Shown here piece after piece: positions 58,977-64,000 of a stretch of 64,000 nucleotides of DNA (position 1 is its first letter; each line of letters begins with the position of its first letter). The stretch is from GCA-020343675 sp964462945 (lineage in GTDB: Bacteria > Planctomycetota > Phycisphaerae > Sedimentisphaerales > Anaerobacaceae), in assembly GCA_964462945.1 (NCBI GenBank), contig CAYWZW010000006.1, positions 71,717 to 135,716 on the forward strand, written 5' to 3'. The notes under the pieces were generated by a model. It made no database searches, was not told where the DNA came from, and saw only the letters and a program-made list of their open reading frames with translations. The translations under genes were made by a program, and so were the position numbers.

Positions 58977-60527
58977 ATGGACAATCGTCAATTGTCAATT
59001 TTGTCGGTCCTCTGTCTTCTGGCGTGCGTCCCTTCAACGGCCAATAGTCAATCGGCAACCGATTCGAAGCGTGTTTTCCGGGCCGGGGCGGCGGCCGGTA
59101 ATATTACGCCGCCGCTGGATGAGCCGATTGTGGGGGGCTGGAATTCGCCGCCGGGGACGCACGTACACGATGAGCTGTACGCCAAGTGCCTTGTGCTCGA
59201 CGACGGCCGGACGCGGCTGGCCTTTGTCATCTGCGACAGCCTGGGAATCGCACGGCAGGTCGCCGACGAAGCGAAGCGAATGATTCACGAGAAAGCCGGC
59301 ATCGCACGAGAGAACATCATGATCTCGGCCACGCACACGCACTCGTCCATCAGCGCGACGGGCCCCAATCGGCTCGTGGCGGACAAAGAGCTGAGTCCTT
59401 ACCAGCAGTTTCTCGTCAGGCGGATCGCCGACGGCGTACGCCGGGCTGTGAATAATCTGGAGCCGGCCAAAGTCGGCTGGGGCAGCGCCCGGGAACCCAC
59501 GCAGGTCTTCAATCGGCGTTACTTCATGAAGCCCGGCACACCAACCCCCAATCCTTTCGGCGGGCAGGACAAGGTCGTCATGAATCCCGGCCGGGGCAAT
59601 TCAAACATTCTCAAACCAGCGGGCCCCACTGATCCGCAAGTGGCATTTCTGTCGGTCCAGTCGATTGACGGCCGGCCCATCGCCCTGCTGGCCAACTACT
59701 CGCTTCACTACGTCGGCGGAGTGCCGGGCGCCGCGATTTCCGCCGATTATTACGGCATGTTCGCGGACCGCATCCAGCAACTGTTAGGCGCCGACCGGCG
59801 CGATCCGCCTTTTGTCGGGATTATGTCCAACGGAACCAGCGGGGACATCAATAATATCGACGCGCTCCACAAGGAAGAGAAGCGATACGCCGCGTATGAG
59901 AAGATGCGAGAGGTGACGAACCTTGTCGCCGAAGCCGTTCACGAGGCGCATCAGAAGATCGAGTTTCACGATTGGGTCCCGCTCGGCGCGATGCAGGAGG
60001 AGCTGACTCTTGCGGTTCGCAAGCCCACGGAGCAACAAATCGCTTACGCCCGCAGCGTGTTAGAGAAGCCCAAAGACGCCAAGCCATACCACCAGCATGA
60101 AAAAGTCTATGCCAACCGTATTCTCCAGATGGACGAACCTGCCCGACAGTCGGCAGGCGGGTCGCCGGACGAAGTCTCTATTATCCTCCAGACGTTCCGC
60201 GTCGGCGATCTTGCCGTCTGTGCGATTCCGTTCGAGGTATTTGTTGAGATTGGGCTGGAGATTAAGGCCAAGAGCCCGTTCGTACAAACGTTCACGATTT
60301 CGCACGCCAACGGCAGCTACGGCTATCTGCCGACCGTAGAGCAGCACGAGCTTGGCGGCTACGAGACGTGGTTAGGGACCAACAGGGTAGAACTCCAGAC
60401 AGCGCCGAAGATAGTTCGCACGCTAATCAGCATGTCACGCCGTTTGCACTCCGGAGCAGATACGGGAATGAATGATGAAACTCTGCTGCCGGCCGATGAA
60501 CCTATTTTAGCAGGAGATTTGCCATGA
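58977..60527 (+). CDS. Neutral/alkaline ceramidase-like secreted hydrolase
   Basis: 516 aa. The mature part starts RVFRAGAAAGNITPPLDEPI and has the metal/active-site HTHSS (SATHTHSSISATGPN) and SGDINNID, as in the N-terminal domain of non-lysosomal ceramidases; the C-terminal ceramidase domain is absent, as in many planctomycete homologues. The substrate may be an amide or ester of a glycolipid or sugar. ATG 58977 follows AGGAG at 7 bp. The signal peptide (~25 residues) is encoded by genome-style repeat words, and a degenerate palindrome lies at residues ~389-395. It overlaps the next gene by 4 bp. Confidence 0.88.
   Translation: MDNRQLSILSVLCLLACVPSTANSQSATDSKRVFRAGAAAGNITPPLDEPIVGGWNSPPGTHVHDELYAKCLVLDDGRTRLAFVICDSLGIARQVADEAKRMIHEKAGIARENIMISATHTHSSISATGPNRLVADKELSPYQQFLVRRIADGVRRAVNNLEPAKVGWGSAREPTQVFNRRYFMKPGTPTPNPFGGQDKVVMNPGRGNSNILKPAGPTDPQVAFLSVQSIDGRPIALLANYSLHYVGGVPGAAISADYYGMFADRIQQLLGADRRDPPFVGIMSNGTSGDINNIDALHKEEKRYAAYEKMREVTNLVAEAVHEAHQKIEFHDWVPLGAMQEELTLAVRKPTEQQIAYARSVLEKPKDAKPYHQHEKVYANRILQMDEPARQSAGGSPDEVSIILQTFRVGDLAVCAIPFEVFVEIGLEIKAKSPFVQTFTISHANGSYGYLPTVEQHELGGYETWLGTNRVELQTAPKIVRTLISMSRRLHSGADTGMNDETLLPADEPILAGDLP
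58980..59058 (+). repeat. Low-complexity repeat words forming a signal peptide
   Basis: GACAATCGTCAATTGTCAAT, then GTCCTCTGTCTTCTGGC, then CCAATAGTCAATCGGCAACC. The same words occur in the intergenic repeats at 10141-10296 and at 24466-24512. Here they encode residues 2-28 of the ceramidase-like protein, including its hydrophobic signal. Confidence 0.6.
60141..60162 (+). repeat. In-frame palindromic element, copy 5 (ceramidase-like)
   Basis: GCCCGAC, loop AGTCGGCA, GGCGGGT: a 7-8-7 copy with one changed base in each arm, read in the same phase as copies 1-3 as PARQSAGGSP. Confidence 0.6.
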
Positions 60528-61639
60528 CAGTTATGACCCTTGTTCAGAAAGACTTCTTTCGCCTGATTGCCGTTTTGTTGTTTGCCGCCGGTGCTGCGAC
60601 GGAAGTATTTTCCGCCGAGGAGCGTCCGGTTCCCGAGACGCTGCTGCTCAAAGACTTTCGGCCCCAGTCTATCTACAAGGTGCCCCGGACAGCCGTGGAG
60701 AAAGCCAGATACCCTGCGATTGACATGCACGCGCACCCATACGCCAAGACGCCGGAGCAAGTTGCCGAATGGATCCAAATCATGGACAACGTGGGAATAG
60801 AGAAAGCGATTATTCTGACGTATGAGACAGGAGAAGAATTCGACGCCATCTACGCCAGATATGCAAAATACCCCGAGCGTTTCGAGGTGTGGTGCGGGTT
60901 CGACTACACCGGCTACGACAAGCCGGGCTTCGGGCCGGCGGCGGTTAAGGAGCTCGAACGCTGCCACAAGCTCGGCGCCAAGGGCGTCGGCGAATTGGGC
61001 GACAAAGGCAAAGGGCTGTTTTACAGCAACCCCACAAAGGCATGGGGAATGCACCTCGACGACCCTCGCATGGACCCGCTGTTGGAAAAGTGCGCGGAGC
61101 TGAAAATGCCGGTTAATATCCACGTGGCCGACCCGTACTGGATGTATCTGCCCATGGACGCAACAAACGACGGCCTGATGAACGCCTACAAATGGCGGCT
61201 GGATAACCAGCCGGACATCGTCGGCCATGCGGGCATGATCGATATCCTCGAACGCGCGGTTAAGCGGCATCCAAAGACGATTTTCATAGCCTGCCATTTT
61301 GCCAACTGCTGCTACGACCTGGACCGCATCGGGCGGGTGTTTGACCAGTGCCCTAACCTGTACGCGGACATCTCCGCGCGATACGCCGAGACGGCCGCCA
61401 TCCCCAGATTCGTCGGCCGGTTCTACGAGAAGTACTCGAACCGTCTTGTCTATGGAACCGATATGACCGCCAGCGCGGATACGTACCGTTTTACATTCCG
61501 GATTCTCGAATCCGCTGACGAGCACTTCTACGCGTGGAACCACTCCAGCTACCACTGGCCTTTGTACGGCCTGGCCCTGAGCGATGAGGTTCTCAAAAAC
61601 GTATATCGTGACAATGCACTCAAGATACTGAAGGATTGA
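60524..61639 (+). CDS. Secreted amidohydrolase-2 family (TIM-barrel) hydrolase
   Basis: 371 aa. Signal peptide (LIAVLLFAAGAATEVFS) then a metal-dependent TIM barrel: the first ligands are in IDMHAHPYAK, others in NIHVADPYW and VGHAGMID, and the last Asp in VYGTDMTAS. The amidohydrolase-2 group includes decarboxylases and lactonases. It overlaps the ceramidase-like gene by 4 bp and is followed 3 bp later by a TIM-barrel isomerase, so the three form one operon. Confidence 0.9.
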   Translation: MTVMTLVQKDFFRLIAVLLFAAGAATEVFSAEERPVPETLLLKDFRPQSIYKVPRTAVEKARYPAIDMHAHPYAKTPEQVAEWIQIMDNVGIEKAIILTYETGEEFDAIYARYAKYPERFEVWCGFDYTGYDKPGFGPAAVKELERCHKLGAKGVGELGDKGKGLFYSNPTKAWGMHLDDPRMDPLLEKCAELKMPVNIHVADPYWMYLPMDATNDGLMNAYKWRLDNQPDIVGHAGMIDILERAVKRHPKTIFIACHFANCCYDLDRIGRVFDQCPNLYADISARYAETAAIPRFVGRFYEKYSNRLVYGTDMTASADTYRFTFRILESADEHFYAWNHSSYHWPLYGLALSDEVLKNVYRDNALKILKD

Positions 61640-61642
61640 TCT

Positions 61643-62518
61643 ATGAAACCGCAAATTGATCGACGTCGTTTCATTCAAACAAGCGGGCGTTTCCTGGCCG
61701 CCGCTGCTGCCTCGCCGGCGCTGTTGACCCAGCCGGCTATCGCCAATGCCGAACAATCCGTCTCTCGCTATAAAAAGGCCGTAGGCTGGGGGATGATTGA
61801 AGGGGACTTGTCCATCGAAGACAAGCTGAAACTGGTCAAAGACGTCGGATTCGAGGGCGTCGAGACACCGGCTGGGCTTCTCAAGAAGGACGGGCTGGAC
61901 CCGAAGGACCTGGCCCGAGCCAGCCAGAAAGTCGGCGTCGCCGTGCACGGGCTCGTCGGTTCGGCCCCGGACCTGACGGCGGCCATCGACGAAGCAGCCA
62001 TTTACGGCGCGACTTCGGTCCTGCACGTGGCCCGGCCGGACCCCAAAGGCTCGTTCGTGGCCAATTACAAAGCCACGCAGGAGACCATCCGAAAAGCCAT
62101 TCCGCACGCCGAGAAGAAACGCATCCACATTCTCATCGAGAACGTCTGGAACACCTTTCTCATCGAGCCGCTGACGATGGCGCGCTACATCGACGAGCTG
62201 AACAGCCCATACGTTCAGGCCTATTTCGACGTGGGAAATGTCGTGCGCTGGGGCTGGCCTCAGCACTGGATCGAGGTCTTGGGCAAACGCATCATCAAGA
62301 TACACGTCAAGGAGTACAACCTGAAAGTAGCCATGAGCGAGGGGATGAGCAAAGGCTTTGACTTTCCGATAGGTCAGGGCAGCATCGAATGGGACAGGGT
62401 GTGCGGGGAATTGAAGAAGATTGATTACCGGGGCTGGGCAACCGCCGAGGTGAACGGCGGCGACCGAAAACGCCTGGCCGACATATCGGAGCAGATGGAT
62501 CAGGTCCTCAGTCTATGA
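61643..62518 (+). CDS. TAT-exported sugar phosphate isomerase/epimerase-like protein
   Basis: 291 aa. A twin-arginine signal (QIDRRRFIQTSGRFLAAAAA) precedes an AP-endonuclease-2-like TIM barrel, with LIENVWNTFL, AYFDVGNVVRWG and KIHVKEYN carrying the metal-binding Glu, Asp and His of hydroxypyruvate-isomerase-like enzymes. It is the last gene of the ceramidase-like operon. Export indicates a role in processing free sugars outside the cytoplasm, not phosphorylated ones; the annotation name reflects the fold only. Confidence 0.9.
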   Translation: MKPQIDRRRFIQTSGRFLAAAAASPALLTQPAIANAEQSVSRYKKAVGWGMIEGDLSIEDKLKLVKDVGFEGVETPAGLLKKDGLDPKDLARASQKVGVAVHGLVGSAPDLTAAIDEAAIYGATSVLHVARPDPKGSFVANYKATQETIRKAIPHAEKKRIHILIENVWNTFLIEPLTMARYIDELNSPYVQAYFDVGNVVRWGWPQHWIEVLGKRIIKIHVKEYNLKVAMSEGMSKGFDFPIGQGSIEWDRVCGELKKIDYRGWATAEVNGGDRKRLADISEQMDQVLSL

Positions 62519-62576
62519 GACGTGTATTTCGGATGCTCCGCCGTCAAGTGTCCCCAAGGGAGATACTCGGCGAGAA

Positions 62577-63815
62577 TCAAGAATCGCGCAGGATGACCCA
62601 GGCAATTGCCTGCGCTGCCAGGCCAAGGCCAAGAATGCCGGCGGCAAACCAGTAGGGGCTGTAGAGCCCGATGTTTGCGGAGAGGTACCCCCCTGCTCCG
62701 GAGCCGACGACGACGCCTAACGAGAGGGTCACTTCGTGTATCGCCATCGGAGCGGAGCGTTTCTTGCTGCCGCAGGCGCCGTAATAGAGGTGAGAGCTGT
62801 AGGCAAAGCCGAAACCCAAGCCCATGATCGCAAACGCGGGGACAAAAGCCCAAAGTGTGCGGCCGAAGATAATCAGCAAGAGCGAGAGGGCAAGAACCAC
62901 CTGAACGCTGAAAAGAAGCACCGGTTTGAAATGCCAGAAGCCCAGACGCCCGGCGGCGGTCAAGGCGAGGAAGTTGCAGATTCCGAAGACCGTGACCAAG
63001 ATTCCGAACTGCGTTTCGGAAAATCCCAGACCGGTGAACAGCAGCGCAAACTGTGAACGCGCCACCCCCGCGCAGGCCCAGGAGCAGAACATGGCAATGC
63101 GGGCCATCCACTTGAACCGCAGCAGCGTCGCCGGATCGAAGTGGATTTCCACGACCGCGCCCGGCCTGGCCGAAGCAGCAGCGCCGGCAGATTCGTCGCG
63201 AGCCAGACAAAGCAGGACAAAGCAAACTGCCAGGCCCATCGCACTTGTCGCGAGGGGTCCCAGAGTGCTCATATCGACCAGCGCACCACCGATCAGAGGG
63301 CCCATGATGACCGCAGCGGACCACATCCCGTTGTAAGTCCCGAGGCGCCGATTCAAGACGGCCCCCTCGTAGTCGGCGGAGACCCAGGCCATCAGAAACG
63401 GCCAGAAAAGGGACATGGCCGCCCCGGAGAGCGTGCCCGCACCGATCGTCATCCAGATAAGCGCCGGGCTGCCGAGCCGGTTTCGAGCTACCGCGTACCA
63501 GACCACGACGACCGTTGCAAGGGTCGCCAGGAACATGGCGGCCGCGGCAAAGCGGGTTGCACGGCGGGCGTTCAGATGACCCAGCATCGCTGCGGCGTAC
63601 AACAAGCACACCATATAGCCTGCCATGTTGGCGGCCCAGGCGAACCCGACGTGCTCTTCGCTGCCGCCGATGTCGCGCACGATGAACGGCATGGCCGTCC
63701 ACAACACGTTCAGACCCATCGCCATCGCAAACGCCGCTGCGTACAAGGGCCAGACGCCCCGCCCCGGCCGGGAATTTGGAATTTCAGATTTCAAATCTTG
63801 ACTGTCGTCAGACAA
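62577..63815 (-). CDS. MFS transporter
   Basis: 412 aa with 12 hydrophobic helices in two halves joined by a charged loop near residues 205-230. The first half has GYMVCLLYAAAMLGHLNARRATRF, the usual loop 2-3 motif of the major facilitator superfamily. The start is uncertain: TTG 63815 is the only candidate before the first helix and its first ~15 codons consist of a repeat-like word (GATTTGAAATCTGAAATTCC). The substrate is unknown; it converges with the ceramidase-like operon (stops 58 bp apart). Confidence 0.85.
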   Translation of the reverse strand: MSDDSQDLKSEIPNSRPGRGVWPLYAAAFAMAMGLNVLWTAMPFIVRDIGGSEEHVGFAWAANMAGYMVCLLYAAAMLGHLNARRATRFAAAAMFLATLATVVVVWYAVARNRLGSPALIWMTIGAGTLSGAAMSLFWPFLMAWVSADYEGAVLNRRLGTYNGMWSAAVIMGPLIGGALVDMSTLGPLATSAMGLAVCFVLLCLARDESAGAAASARPGAVVEIHFDPATLLRFKWMARIAMFCSWACAGVARSQFALLFTGLGFSETQFGILVTVFGICNFLALTAAGRLGFWHFKPVLLFSVQVVLALSLLLIIFGRTLWAFVPAFAIMGLGFGFAYSSHLYYGACGSKKRSAPMAIHEVTLSLGVVVGSGAGGYLSANIGLYSPYWFAAGILGLGLAAQAIAWVILRDS

Positions 63816-63850
63816 CTTTCAAACTGTGCCAGACATATCTAACACCAAAC

Positions 63851-63888
63851 GGTTCGACAGGCTCACCGTCCTGAGCACAGTCGAAGGA
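63851..63888. repeat. Dispersed repeat word GGTTCGACAGGCTCACCGTC...
   Basis: A sequence of the type GTTCGACAGGCTCACCG, then TCCTGAGC, then AGTCGAAGGA. A partial second copy lies at 30622-30641, over the stop of the deacetylase gene. This wording is common in bacterial genomes as an interspersed repeat. Confidence 0.6.
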
Positions 63889-63980
63889 AAGAACAGCATT
63901 GTACTACGATGCACACGTATCGCAAGAGGACAGATAACGGGATTATGACCGTCCCAGGTGAGAAGAGAAAATCGACATTT

Positions 63981-63996
63981 TAGGGATAACAGGGTA
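63981..63996 (+). other. 16-nt match to the I-SceI homing-endonuclease site core
   Basis: TAGGGATAACAGGGTA equals the first 16 of the 18 nt of the I-SceI recognition site; the last two bases differ (GA, not AT). The natural site lies in a conserved part of large-subunit rRNA. Four bases later the window ends, so its surroundings cannot be judged. Confidence 0.35.
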
Positions 63997-64000
63997 GATC

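Noticed and set aside
60359..62305. 648-codon minus-strand frame
   Set aside because: Antisense to the amidohydrolase and isomerase genes, both of which have clear motifs.

Overview
The window looks like a chromosomal segment of an uncultured planctomycete, most likely Phycisphaerae-like. This is an inference from gene content: TAT-exported sulfatase, Gfo/Idh/MocA oxidoreductase, amidase and sugar isomerase, a ceramidase-like secreted hydrolase, a hydrazine-synthase-alpha-like dihaem protein, a two-partner-secretion exoprotein with cadherin-like repeats, and type III pantothenate kinase. Most of the window is GC-rich. The first ~1.6 kb is visibly AT-rich and may be foreign. No rRNA, CRISPR array or phage was seen; there is one tRNA, tRNA-Ala(GGC).

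Layout. 0-1.6 kb: AT-rich end with an ECF sigma factor, a membrane-anchored putative partner and a terminator. 1.7-10 kb: a leftward unit of Na+/solute symporter, DUF547 lipoprotein and metK, divergent from an L-arabinose operon of ribulokinase, ribulose-5-P 4-epimerase and an L-fucose/L-arabinose-type isomerase; a GH127 arabinofuranosidase relic lies 5 kb away. 10-15.4 kb: a secreted TPR protein convergent with a 1010-aa FhaB-like exoprotein. 15.7-27.6 kb: housekeeping genes (rpmA, obgE, coaX, an MnmE-like GTPase, mutS, M48 protease, flavoprotein) interleaved with four toxin-antitoxin-like modules (a decayed nucleotidyltransferase, HicBA, a nucleotidyltransferase pair, HepT/MntA). 27.7-42 kb: secreted polysaccharide and peptide hydrolases (sulfatase, PIG-L deacetylase, a 1044-aa unknown, a heparinase-like/M14 carboxypeptidase fusion, the dihaem protein, gamma-glutamyltransferase). 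42-45.8 kb: small membrane proteins, lysA, a 26-aa lysine-rich peptide and nadD. 45.8-52.8 kb: a complete set of hydrogenase maturation genes hypF-(CDF transporter)-hypC-D-E-A-B, without hydrogenase structural genes. 53-64 kb: further exported catabolic enzymes, including a tightly packed ceramidase-like/amidohydrolase/TIM-barrel isomerase operon, and an MFS transporter.

The two most unusual signals concern repeats inside genes. First, a near-palindromic 22-nt core (7-nt arm, 8-nt loop, 7-nt arm) occurs five times between 27.8 and 60.2 kb, every time in frame inside a secreted-protein gene, and once exactly at the seam of a two-enzyme fusion. Second, the 3' end of mutS is interrupted by a four-helix-bundle (23S-rRNA-IVS-type) gene bracketed by inverted low-complexity repeats. 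A second copy of the MutS C-terminal tail, nearly identical in protein but different at most synonymous positions, lies just beyond it. This is what an element that restores its target gene with a recoded tail would leave behind. Low-complexity repeat words of the same style have also been drafted as a signal peptide (58.98 kb) and as protein ends.

All functional calls rest on reading motifs and recalling families; no database search was run.
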